DNA from: Dysidea avara
Lineage: Eukaryota; Porifera; Demospongiae; Dictyoceratida; Dysideidae
Assembly (NCBI RefSeq): GCF_963678975.1
Contig: NC_089280.1
Coordinates: 16,404,780 to 16,468,779, forward strand
DNA: 64,000 nt
Direction of reading: 5' to 3'
Shown here: positions 44,929-57,100 of the stretch, piece by piece
Numbering within the stretch: position 1 is the stretch's first letter
Layout of the letters: the number at the start of each line of letters is the position of its first letter
Made by a program: the position numbers and the translations under genes
The notes under the pieces: generated by a model
The model's input: only the letters and a program-made list of their open reading frames with translations
Told to the model about the DNA's origin: nothing
The model's database searches: none

Positions 44929-44932
44929 TAAA
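44927..44932 (+). promoter_or_regulatory. Candidate polyadenylation signal overlapping the TRAF stop codon
   Basis: AATAAA begins at the second base of the TAA stop. Whether it is used is not shown by the sequence. Confidence 0.35.
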
Positions 44933-45169
44933 TACATACAATATAACAGATATACACATAAGGATTACTTTTTATATCAATGAAGTGAATGAACTGGACA
45001 GAAAGTTAATTTAATGCACAGTATAATTGCAAATATTGTTTGTATACACTGTATCTAGCCATTTTTCTTCCTAGCAATATGTACATAGTATCTGGGTCCT
45101 ATTGAATGGATAACATACACATAGGCATAGCTGTGGAGGCTAAAGTCCCATCACTTTTGCGATCAAGAC

Positions 45170-45370
45170 ACTCTAATAGAGCAATCATATACTCAAAACA
45201 TTTTCAAAATTCACCTGGGCTAATTTTTCCTGTGTGGGGGATTCCCCCAGACTCCCTACACAAAGTACACTTTGCAGGTTGAGTGTGTATGTAAGCTGAG
45301 CTAAGCAAATTGTTACCATACTTCCAGGCCCCTCACTTCATAATTGCTGCTACATCCCTGGTCATGTATA
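45170..45370. repeat. Dispersed repeat with CTCTAATAGAG motif and C-rich block
   Basis: ACTCTAATAGAGCAATCA is followed by a GTGTGGGGGATTCCCCCAGA block and a TTTGCAGGTTGAGTGTGTA stretch. The order resembles the repeats at 24.65-24.92, 26.35 and 46.1 kb. Confidence 0.5.
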
Positions 45371-45419
45371 TGGTATAGATACAGTAAACCAGGATCATCA
45401 AACCATCTGCTACTGTTGA

Positions 45420-45535
45420 TGCATACAAATTTAGTTTTTACCCAAGATCAATTACCCTATGGAATCAGCTACCAATCAATGATATTTTTCCCTAAATGAT
45501 TTTGATAGTATTCTTCAATCAACACTGACACATTC
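45420..45535 (+). mobile_element. LINE C-terminal relic
   Basis: A short frame reads FYPRSITLWNQLPINDIFP, the non-LTR element C-terminal motif, then stops. It resembles 11390-11686 and 62000-62180. Confidence 0.55.
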
Positions 45536-45603
45536 AATGAAAAATAGTAATTAATAATCTAAAGACATTGTTTTTATACTCACATTTGTGAGTTTTACAA
45601 TCA

Positions 45604-45622
45604 TATATATATATATATATAG
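45604..45622. repeat. (AT)n microsatellite
   Basis: Nine to ten AT units. Confidence 0.8.
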
Positions 45623-45704
45623 ATAATGTTTTGCAGTGATGTAGACAAACAAATACACAAATAGTCCAAAACCATTGATACAAATGTCATACACTTAAGG
45701 TTGG

Positions 45705-45783
45705 TTGTAATATTCTTTGTGCTCTGTAGATGTTGCTTTTCCAGACTATTAGCCATGAAATTTAACAATTATATTGGCTGCAA
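45705..45783 (-). pseudogene. Relic of a JmjC last exon
   Basis: Read on the minus strand it retains an acceptor-like TTGCAG, then ATTGTTAAATTTCAT, an in-frame TAG, and AAAGCAACATCTACAGAGCA. Gene B's last exon has ATTGTTAAATTTCAT and AAAACATCTACAGAGCA. The codons for the HNEL terminus are altered. It lies behind the intact TRAF gene exactly as gene B's last exon lies behind the broken TRAF copy. Confidence 0.75.
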
Positions 45784-48700
45784 GGATTTTAATTATGATA
45801 ATCTTTGAATTTATTGTGTGTCAAGAGAACCAGAGTGCATAATAATATCAGTTTAGTGCATGAACACTGCAGCATAGCATAATAATACGTAGAAGCTGGT
45901 TGAGAAACTGTTTAATGGTATGTATAGTTTCCTGTTGAAAATGATCAATGTGATTGCTTTTGTGAAGTGTCTCAATAATAAAACAATCAAGTCAAACAGT
46001 TACTTGGCTGCTGTTATATTATAGCAGTTACTCATGTATTGTCTATTAGAGTATGTTGATCTTGCAGTAACATATATATCAGGGGAGGATCTAGGATTGC
46101 CCAAGGGGGTACTAAACTACAGTGGTTGATGCAACTATATATAGTTAGTACAGTGTGCAAAAAACACTCAGCATGTAGAGCATACTTTATCTATGTCTGG
46201 GGGCATGCCCCCACAGGACATGTACAATTTTGCAAATTTAGCCTACTGAGATTGAAATTTAGTAATAATTTTGACTGAAGAAGTGTAATTATTGTAAGCC
46301 AAGTAAAATTAATAATATATATTATATTTCAAACTGGCTGCGATAGATTGGAATTGTTATTTTTAGCATTTTTCATGTTTTAGCATAAATGTTAGGCTGT
46401 TTTGAAGCCTTCAAATTGAAAAAATCTGCAGGTTCTGGTGGTTGTGCCCCCAGATCCCCTGAAATTCTACTTTATATTACAGTCATACAACAATAGTCAT
46501 GCTGTCCCCCACTCCCCCCCCCCCTCCCCGTAGGTGAGGTCTAGAATCACCACTGTATAATACTAGCTGTCATGCTAGCTGTTGTATAAAGGGCCATGCA
46601 GCATAAATGCAGCGGCACAGTTTGAGTTCAAAGTTGAATCACTTCAAGGAGACTAGCAGTGCAACCTCCAGAAGCTACAGCCTAAATATAACCAATAATA
46701 TACTAAAAGATGAAACCACAACCAACAACAATTTTGCAGCCACTTCTCATATTCAAATGTAACATACAGTGGTCACACTTTGTTTGTTCTAAAGCCTAGG
46801 AAATATGGAGCCCCAGATATTGCAGTTCTGTTAACTTTATAGATGCTTAAATTTCACAAGAATAGCTACATCTGAAACTACCTACTATACATATTCAACT
46901 AAAAGATGTTATTCTCAGAATAGTCCTTCAAGAAGAGTTCTTGTCACGTGATTCATGGTACATAAATGGTATAGAATTTTAACTTTTAAACAATTGGTAA
47001 TTTGATATGGCAGGATGTTGATGAGAATCATGAGATAGTAGTACACATGCAGGACAAGAAGAAGAGGTTCAATTTCAGTATACGTACTGGCCTTTGTTCC
47101 TTATAGCTTAGAAGAGTTTTATAATAATAAATGTTCTATTAGAGTAGAATTGATTGTTCTATTAAAGTATTAAAATTTTTAGCAGGTTTTATGCCTCTGA
47201 AATTTAATTTTTACTCCCTCTCGTTGATTCCTAGAAGGTATTATTAGCCTTCCCTTCTTTCATCTTTTCAATGCTTAAGATGCAACTGCACCTTTACTGT
47301 AGCTTCCACTAGCTCTCTAGCTATAGCACATAGTAAAAATTTAATTTTAGAGGTGGAGGGGGAGAGAGAAAAATCCACCCTTGCATATATCACAAGCATA
47401 GTGCAATTACTAGCCTGCAATGCTAGCATATTATCATTTTGCTTAATGCTTAAAACCACTCCAGCTGACTATTAGTATAGATAGCATGCAATGTCATTTT
47501 GGATGCCCCAGAATTTTAGCTAGCTCCTTTGTTACGATCAGTGTTCTTGTACTGGATTTACTGGAAAACATTTGACCAGCAAGACTGAAACTTGGCCTAG
47601 CATATGAATCAGGACTGAGGTACAGGTATAAAAGCTCAGTATAGTAGCTATCAGGCAGACTAATAACCAAACGTATACCGTTTATTGTAGTGGACTATGT
47701 AATATGCCCCTTTGCAATTGCATATGTACTGATATCATAAATTCTTGGATAAAGTTTATAAAGTGGGATCCTACTCAGCCCCCATCCCTGATGTCACCAA
47801 TTTGCTTGCATGCCGTGAGTGCCAGCAAAGGTACGTCACACTAAGGGACCGCATGTTTGTTTTAAGCAAGGAATATCATTGATCAATAGGCACTGTACTA
47901 TGATCTGTGACCACGGTCAAAGTTGGGTTGACTTTTGCCAAAAATTTGTCTTGTCCATTGACCTGTTTCTTATTTTTGTGCACTACTTATTCGCGTAGCA
48001 TTGGGAAAACAGCTTAACCATTGTCCATCATATAAAATTGACCTTTTGCTTTGACTGCAGTCGCACATTGTAGCACATTGGCTATTGGGGTGACACCCTT
48101 TATTTAAACATTATACTGTGACACACATAGCTAGCTATACCACATCACAGTGGGAAAGGAGTAAGCTAATTGATTCAGTGTGGAAGGCTGAAACAAATAT
48201 ATACTGCAACCAAAATTTGAAAGTCATACCTTGACAAAAAACAGTCTGCGTTTACAGCAGAAATTTATTCCCTCAGGATTGGACATCTTCCATGCCAAAT
48301 CAGAGCTAAATTTGTTTACCATGCACATCTGTGATACCGTATGTATGGCTGGAAATTTAACTTTTATATATAATACGATTTTATGTTTTTTTTAGTCTAA
48401 AAATGTTTTACAATAAAGGTAATAGCTATAAACATTTCACAATTATAATATTATTTTCACAAAGCTATTATTACTTGTAAACTTCGCAAAAGCTTGTCCC
48501 TCTGGCTGTACGGTATGTCTTCAACTTCTGTGTTAGATAGACATAAGTGACCAAAATCGCAAAAAAAAAAAAAAAGACATACAGCATTGATTACAATGGG
48601 TTATAAATTTTAAAATGCTTTGTTCTTAGTGAAGAAAGGGTCTAACAATACAAACTGAATATCATAATTTGCCTAGTTCAAAGTGTGGATTGCAGAGACA

Positions 48701-49292
48701 AAAGGATGCTTAAGTTATGGAAATTTGTTTACATCAAGTTGAAGCAATAATACACAATCAATCTTTCTTAAAGAAAAACTTACCCAGCAATTGATTTCCC
48801 TACTCACGGTGAACACTTTCAACCGTTTTAGTAATTTATTTTCCCTATACTTGCTGTACAAATCGATTTTCTGTTGTTGCTACTTTGTATGGCTGTAACT
48901 CTGAAAGTTATTGGCATATATATGAGGCTGAAACTTTGCCAGAGCATACACTTTAATCAAGAATTTGAAAAAAGCATGACTTTGTGAGATTTTCGCAGAT
49001 CCAGTCACATCTATTGCTTTTGTACACAAGTGTAACTTTATGATCCAATTGCAGTACACTTTACACCCTGTGCTATCTTGTTTAAGTAAATATTAAATTT
49101 CAAAGTTGCTCTTCACTTTTATGAAGGACCCAAAGACGAAACTCTTAAACTGTAAATCAAATAAGTTGTAAAAATGCCTATGGGATAGTGGAACAAGAGA
49201 CATGGTGACATCGACACTCTTACATGTCTTGCTATAGTACTTACCATGTAGTGCTTTTGTTTAATAGTATAGGCCACTACCTATAGTAGAGA
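45784..49292. other. Intergenic between the TRAF copies, no gene recognised
   Basis: It contains C-rich dispersed repeats (46.1-46.25, 46.5 kb), motif copies at 46040 and 47132-47169, a poly-A run (48559-48574) and sequence at 48.8-49.0 kb ending CGCAGATCCAGTCACAT. That end resembles the MITE at 41023. No splice-flanked frame was found. Confidence 0.45.
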
Positions 49293-50637
49293 ATGGCAAT
49301 AGCCAGTAATGGAGGAGGTGGATATGAATACCAGTTTGTGGATACTCCATCAGATACTCTGGTGTGTAAAATATGTCAGTATGTTAATAGAGAACCTCAT
49401 CTTAGCGTTTGCTGTGGCCATACATTTTGTAAGTCTTGTCTTGAGGGTGCAAAGAAAACTAGTGATGCTTGTCCAGTTTGTCATGAAGAAGAGTTTGTTA
49501 CTGTTCCGAACAGACAAGCAAATCGAGTTGTCAGCAGTCTTCATGTGTTCTGTACTAACAAGGAGAAAGGATGTGAGTGGCAGGGTGAAGTGAACAACAT
49601 TACAAATCATGTTAAATATTGCAACATTACAGAAGAGCAGCAATGAAGGAGAACACAAGCAACAGTGTCCCAAATTCCTCATAGCCTGTCCCAACAAGTG
49701 TGAGGTTGGTAGTGTCCCAAGAGACGATGTAGAAGAACACATGAAGATGTGCCCAATGGAGGTAATTTAGTGTGAGTATCACATGGTGGGTTGTGAGGAG
49801 AGGATGGCTCGTAAGGATCAGAAGAAACACAATAAGGAGAAGATGGAAGAACACTTTTCCCTCACAACACATCAGCTTACAGAGAAACTTGCTAATACGA
49901 AAAGAGAACTAAACAGTACAAAACAACAGTTAGCCACAACATGTCAAAATCTTACAAAAGCTGAAAAGGAGCACACCACATTAGCTACCAATACTGACAA
50001 GGCTCTAGCTAAACTGGAGACCAAATTTCAAAAAAAAAATCACTGAGATTGAAACTACTGCTCAGAAGAGCATCACTGAACTGGAATCTAAACTGGATTA
50101 AAAGAATAAACTATTTGACTCACTTCATAGTAAATGGACTATTCAGCTTGTCACTGATGCAGCAACGTTATCATCAGGTGATCAAGTTGTTCCAGTGATT
50201 GTGAAGATGTCAGAGTATACCAAGATGAAGAGTAACGAAGTCAGCCGGTATAGTGATTCGTTCTACACTCATCACAAGGGATACAAGCATGTGTTTACGT
50301 GTTGACCCTCATGGATACATACTTAACGCTAGTGGGACCTACTTGTCAGTATTCATTGCCTATTGAAAGGCCCATATGATGATCAGTTAAGGTGGTCACT
50401 TAAGGGACGTTGTGAGGTGAAGTTGTTGAACCAGATCAGTAACAATGAACATCGATCATTAAGGAATGGAGACTATTATGATGATGGAATAGTAGCCATG
50501 GTAAAGTCACCAATAGAGAGATTACATGTGGCATAGCTACTATTTGATTACTAATCAAGAGCTCCATAAAATCACCACCACTTGTCAGTACCTCAAAGAT
50601 GATAGTATCTTCCTTCAAGTAGACTATAAACAACACT
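49293..50637 (+). pseudogene. Second TRAF-type copy, broken
   Basis: It has the same start as the intact gene and an intact RING (CKIC, CCGHTFCKSC, CPVC). The first frame ends at a TGA after 117 codons (CNITEEQQ). Later pieces keep CPNKCEVGSVPRDDV, the HKKHNKEKMEEH-like segment, part of the coiled coil and the MATH start (SKWTIQLVTDAATLSS). They are separated by a TAG, a frameshift in an A run near 50032-50040, a TAA near 50098 and further breaks in MATH. About 850 bp is missing relative to the intact gene, mostly zinc fingers and coiled coil. A RING-only peptide could still be made. Confidence 0.85.
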
Positions 50638-51179
50638 AAAAATGAGACTAGTAACATACATGTTATATAACTCTAGGTACATAAAGATTTATTTTGTTGT
50701 TATATCAGTCAGCACATTACATTTTTTCTACCACTGCCATAAATAATACTCTAATAGAGCAGTCAAAGGATAGCTAGTGCTGCTGCTTGACTTGCAGCTC
50801 AGTGACTATCTATAACTTTAATAAATTCTGTGTAGAGTAAATCATATGAAAATATCCTTACATGAAATATTTTATCATTACATGCAAACTACGGTATACA
50901 ATTGCCAAGTACAAATATTTTGTAGCATTGTCACATGGCTTGCCATTCTAATTGTTTTCTTTATTCGCATAGCAATGTGTAATGCATACCATTTGGGTCC
51001 CTAAATCTATTGGAATGTATAGGTGGTTACAAAAAGTTCTGAAATGTTGTAAAAAGACAAACAGTACAAAACTATGTCTACAAAACAATGTATTACATAC
51101 AATATAAAAACAACTGCTGCAGATACACATGCTAATACAACTTTGCTGGATATAAAAATGTACATGTCAGGCTAGACCA

Positions 51180-54100
51180 TCACAATTCATTGTGCTCTGT
51201 AGATGTTTTCTTTCCAGAATATTGTCTATGAAATTTAACAATGTCTTCCTCTGATGGGACCTGCAAAGATGAACTCTTACAATCATGACTTTCACACACA
51301 GACAGACAAACACACAACTTATGTAATTTACAGTATAAAAGTAATCAGTGGATCAACACCAATAACACCAGAAAATTAAACTAACAGTAAAGCTAAATTT
51401 CACAACCACAAGCTAGACCACAGTAATGCTTGGCTGAAAGCACCAATTAGTTTGTAATTAGAAAATAAAAAAATTCTAGTAAAACTCATCAGGTCACATT
51501 ATGGGCTTGAATACAACTACCATGAACTAGGCTAATTTTTTTTGGAAGGAAATTACAAACCTACATTCTATGATACGGAATACTGTATGTTACACCTTCA
51601 ATCCATTCCTACCTGAATATCATCATCATCTTCACCAATATCAACTTGGTGACCAATACTAAACTTCTCTCTCCCGTTACTCCAGTCAAACTCTCCACCT
51701 TTGTCTTCTGGCCACTCTTCCATGGGACCATCGTATAATTCTTCTGGTCCCTCTGGTGCTTCTTCACCATCCTTGTTACTTGATTCAAGACTATCAACGA
51801 ACTCCTTTAATTTATTATAGTTTTCTTGTGGTATCTCATCTCTGGTCAGTTTGGACACTAACATTTTACCATCACACCCTGGGTCGAGTCTCTCTAGAAT
51901 CTTTGAAGCAGTACACACATATGTAATTATGTGTCAACTAATTCCACAAATAAGTTTGCATACAATACACTTTACAAACACACACACAGAACTCACACCA
52001 GGGTTGAAACTGGGTGGGGTCATGGGTCTCAGATTCTGCACATTTGACAATGTGTGTTCATTATGTATCTTCTCAAGATATACATTATGAAACGGAGTAT
52101 ATTGGCAAGTATATTCTAGAACATGAGAGCAGTATCAAATCTCAATTTGTGTAGTTGCTCTATCAGAGAATGGACCTTTTCAATTTTAGGTGTTTGATCA
52201 TTCAGTGCTTGGATTGGAGTTGGATAGTATACAACTATGTAGGAAGTATAGACCAGATAACTGCTTAAATATTAATTCTTATCACTCTTCAGTGATCAAA
52301 TGAAAAGTTTCAGTTGGAGCTATGCCCTGTTTGTTTTGCATTGAGAGTACCTACGAATAAAACTTCTTCCCTGTGTTTATGTTCAGTTAGCCTGTCTCTA
52401 ATTCATTCACCATTTTGGTCTTTGATACGTACTGCAGTACCAATTAATAGTGGCCATGCACAGTTTCAACCCAGCTGATTCACACACAAACTTACTTGAT
52501 GCAAGATAGAATAATTATACATTGAAAGCTAAAAGAAAATATATAATTTCATTCTGTCACTTGTAACAAATCAGCCATACCACTGTAGCAAGATCCTCAG
52601 CATACACATATCCATCTTCACGTGCAATATCTACAAACACTGAAACAATTTGTTTCTCTGGTCGTAGCTGGAACTGAGCCAGTGGTAGAAAATCAGGTAC
52701 CTCACTCATGTCCTCAGGACACTTGTCTCTAATAAAACTGCAATGGACGCTTGTGATTTGTTTTAATGGAAAAGTTAAAATGTACATGTACTTACTCAAA
52801 CCAACTCCACCAAATATTCACTCCCAAGTTACGACCATGTGATGACACCTACAAGGCAAAGGCATGCATATATACACTTGAATTGAATATGTATCTCGGT
52901 AATTTAGTTGTTATATTTTGCTTGCTACACATATGTTCTATTAGAGTACATTATTATGTTGGACTGTGATATCTACATGTTACAAATCGTTTCTACTATA
53001 TATATTTCTAGCATGCCCAAACTTGCCAATCCTACATCCACCACCAAACAGATTTGGTGCTGCGGCTGGACAATTTAATTTGTTGTATAATTTCAATAAG
53101 TAACTCTATAATAACATATTAAAGTATCTAATATGGTATTCAACTGTTGGTACATTACTGTCTTTTTTTAACTGGAAGAGAAAATAAATGGGGCACAATG
53201 AAGGACAAAGATATGTGCATAATCATGTACTACATTTCCAGCTATGTATATACAACCACCCCAAAAACACCTTCGCTGTAAAAAAGGCGCGCCCAAGAAA
53301 CTACAAGTACCTGGAACCCAATGTAAAAAAACAAAAAGAAAAATCAGCTTAGCTGAAGTGAAAAGTAACTGGTAACTTAAAGAGCTGATATCTGAAGCGG
53401 CCAAGAATACAATTACTAAAGTTTAATCCATGCAAGAACACCTTGGCTATAAAACAGGTGTATACATGAAAGTAACTGGCAACTGAAATGGCTGATATCT
53501 GAAGCGGCCAAGAATGAATGGTCATATACAACTAATTCAAAAATTTAACACTGAACCTTTATAATTCAGCTGTGTTCTATATTCACTCTTGCTGCATCGT
53601 AAAGTAATTTCTTTTAACTCTAATTGGCTGGTAATTTGGCCGCCTTTTTTAATAGTCAGTATAATAGAGCAAAAAAAGGCGGCCAAATTACCAGCCAATT
53701 AGAGTTAAAAGAAATTACTTTACGATGCAGCAAGAGTGAATATAGAACACAGCTGAATTATAAAGGTTCAGTGTTAAATTTTTGAATTAGTTGTATATGA
53801 CCATTCATTCTTGGCCGCTTCAGATATCAGCCATTTCAGTTGCCAGTTACTTTCATGTATACACCTGTTTTATAGCCAAGGTGTTCTTGCATGGATTAAA
53901 CTTTAGTAATTGTATTCTTGGCCGCTTCAGATATCAGCTCTTTAAGTTACCAGTTACTTTTCACTTCAGCTAAGCTGATTTTTCTTTTTGTTTTTTACAT
54001 TGGGTTCCAGGTACTTGTAGTTTCTTGGGCGCGCCTTTTTTACAGCGAAGGTGTTTTTGGGGTGGATATCACTCATTTTTGTCAGTGATAGACTCTATAT

Positions 54101-57100
54101 TTGGTTTAAAAGGTAATTTTTTTGGAAATGAGCAATTAACATTAATGCAGAATATTATCTTGGAGAGTCAGTAAAATCCAAACATAATAATGATTGTTTC
54201 ATAACACCGTAAATTCGGAAGTATGAATTTACGGTGTAGTATGACTGTTCTATTAGAGTAAATTTATCTTTACTGCCTGCACGTGATGAATATATCTCAT
54301 ATCTGTGCATGTTAAATGCTTCAGACACCTAATTAAACTTGCAAGTGCCTAATTAGTTCACAGTTGCTACACAGCTATAAATACATTTGTAATTGTTATC
54401 ATCATAATCATTTAACCATTTTTTAATATTTTGGTCGCAACTTCAGGATTAGAGCAGCAAAGAAAGGAATAGAGGACTCAACCATCAAGACTTGTATATG
54501 GGAGATGGAACAGTATTGCGATGGACAATGCCGGCACTAACCCCTCAAGGGTGTTGCAGTACAGTATAGATGCAAGACCAGAGCCTCGATCGTCACCTTT
54601 TGACTGTGGTCACAACTTCAGGATTGGAGCAGCAGAGAAAGGAATGAAGGACTCAATCATCAAGACTCGGGGAGATGGAATAGTATTGCCATGGACAATG
54701 CCAGCACTAACCCCTCAAGGATGTCACAGTGCAGTATCGATACAACCACTCCAACCAGTGCATAAGACCAGAGCTCGATCATCACCTTTTGACTGAAATT
54801 TTTATACTTGATGAAGCAATTAAAACAAAAAAGTTGTAGTACTTATACTTTCCTGAGGGAACATGTCCCCAGAGTCCCAGACTCCCTTGCCTGTTCAGCA
54901 GAATAATAGGATTGAGCCTTACTACCACTTTCACCTTTATTCTTGGCCTGAATGTACATATCAGCAACATAATACAGTAGCTGTAGACAGCAACATAATA
55001 CAGTAGCTGTAGATAATGCTAGTTAATGCCCCTAGGCAGAGCTATAGGGGTGGGAATTTTTCCCTACTATCATACTATCATAGTAGTTCTTCTCGCAGTT
55101 CTTTGCCTGGCCATCATCAACTGCTGTCCATCAACTGCTGTCAAAACATTAGTCTTGTCCCCCAGACCCTTCCTCAAGCATGCTTATCACACAAAAATAA
55201 CTTAGTTTAGTAGTGTACAAACAATTATTCATTGACAGCTTATACTACACTTACCGCATTGTTGAACCATGTATACCACCAGAATCCACCAGATTGACAA
55301 CTAACACGTGATCTATTTAGGGGAAATCTCGTGGAAAGTCCCTAATTACCTTAAGCGGACACTCATGATACGTGGTTTTAAATTGAATGGTTTAAGAATG
55401 TAACTGGATGGTGAGGCGTACTTTAATCGGCTCGACTTTACTGAGAAACTCGAGCCCCTCGTGAGAAACTACATCGCTTGAGCAACGCTTGAAAAAGTAA
55501 GAGTCAAGAATACTGAGGGACTCTATGATATATGCCGGTCTTGAATGCTAACGAAACGAGGAGTGAAGTTTGTGCAACGTGTCACATCGCCACACACTGA
55601 TTCACCGTGTTTGTGTGATAGGGTTTTTGGACCTGTCCACCAGATGTTGAAAGGAAATTCATTCCAACTTGTCAGTGAAGTTGTTGGTATACTCATTGTT
55701 GGGGTCCATGGGGACATCGATGATCATTTACCAGTCAGCTGTAAGTAATGTCACAACAGAAGGAAAGGAACCATTTCCATACCCCTATGGCATACTGATT
55801 TTCCAGGTCAGTTTATGTACACCCAACCACAGAAATGTAGAACTTTGGTTGCAGGTGGAAAATAAACACCTTTTTACTCAGTTACAAGAGATTCACCCAG
55901 CTGGGATAAAATGTTGAAGTGAATGTCATTAGTACCTACTTGCGGTTCATCAGGTATTGGACAATTCCAAGTGTCCAGATTATGCGGTTGTCCTCATGTT
56001 CAAGTTTACACGTTTAGGCAAGTTCCACAACATCCTATAATCTATTACTATATCAGTGTGGAATAATGCTTATATAATATTTTTCATATTCCAGGCTTTA
56101 GGTATGTGTATTGTATTTAACACCTGCTTGTTGGTTTTTGCAGGCCATCTGGTCATACTGGTTTATCCACTAGCAGTTGAATGTGATCATGGTACATATG
56201 TAAGTTGAGACCATGCAGGAACAAAGATGAGACCATGCAGGAACAAAGATACAGGTGTCATGAATTTCAGGTCAGTTGACATTCAGAGGAATTGTATTAT
56301 TGCAATTGTTCTTTTTGTAGTTATCAATTATCAGTGACCAGTTTGTGATAGCGTACTTTTGTTTGACTAATGACCAAATGTTCTGGTTTACATGCTTACC
56401 CAACAGTTATGTTACTCACTTAACCTGCATATGGGATATATATTTTTAGTTCATTTTGATTATTCATCCTTTATTGGTACAGCCCGGCATATTGATTTTT
56501 TGCACATTCTCTTTTTAATTCAGTGCCTGCTGGATTGTTTTTTCAGATATCGAAACAGATGTCTTTGGTGTTGCGACCGATGTTCCAGGTCAGTTTGCAT
56601 GTGTGTTTAATTTAAGGTTGACTTCAGTGCCTGCTTATTCTTTTACAGGTCTCGGTATTGAGTGTCATGAATTTCAGGTCAGTTGACGTGCAGAAGAATT
56701 GTATTATTGCAATTGTTGTTTTTGCAGTTATCAATTATCACTGTATACTAGTGATGTGAATTTGCAGGTCAATCTACTCAGATGTATCAGGCATAGTGTT
56801 GATGGGTTCGAACAAGTATCCAGTGTAGACTGTAGTGGCATCAAGGGTGTTAATTTCCAGGTCAGTTTACATGTTGTGATGTTAGTGATTTTTTCCTAGT
56901 ACCCAGATATTAAGTGTATTGTATTTAATGCCCACCTGTTATGTTTTTAAATTATGGTATATCAGTGTAGACAGTGCAACAGTAAGCCTTCTGTGTTGTA
57001 GTAACTATTTGTTTCATAATATTATGCTGTTGTCCCAGAATGGCACAATTTTTGGGCAACCAGTGTGAAGTCCAGTGGTACAAACATTGTATTATGACCA

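Noticed and set aside
53349-53973. Identical 60-codon frames on opposite strands (53349-53531 and 53791-53973)
   Set aside because: A consequence of the inverted repeat; no domain, and no splice or start context.
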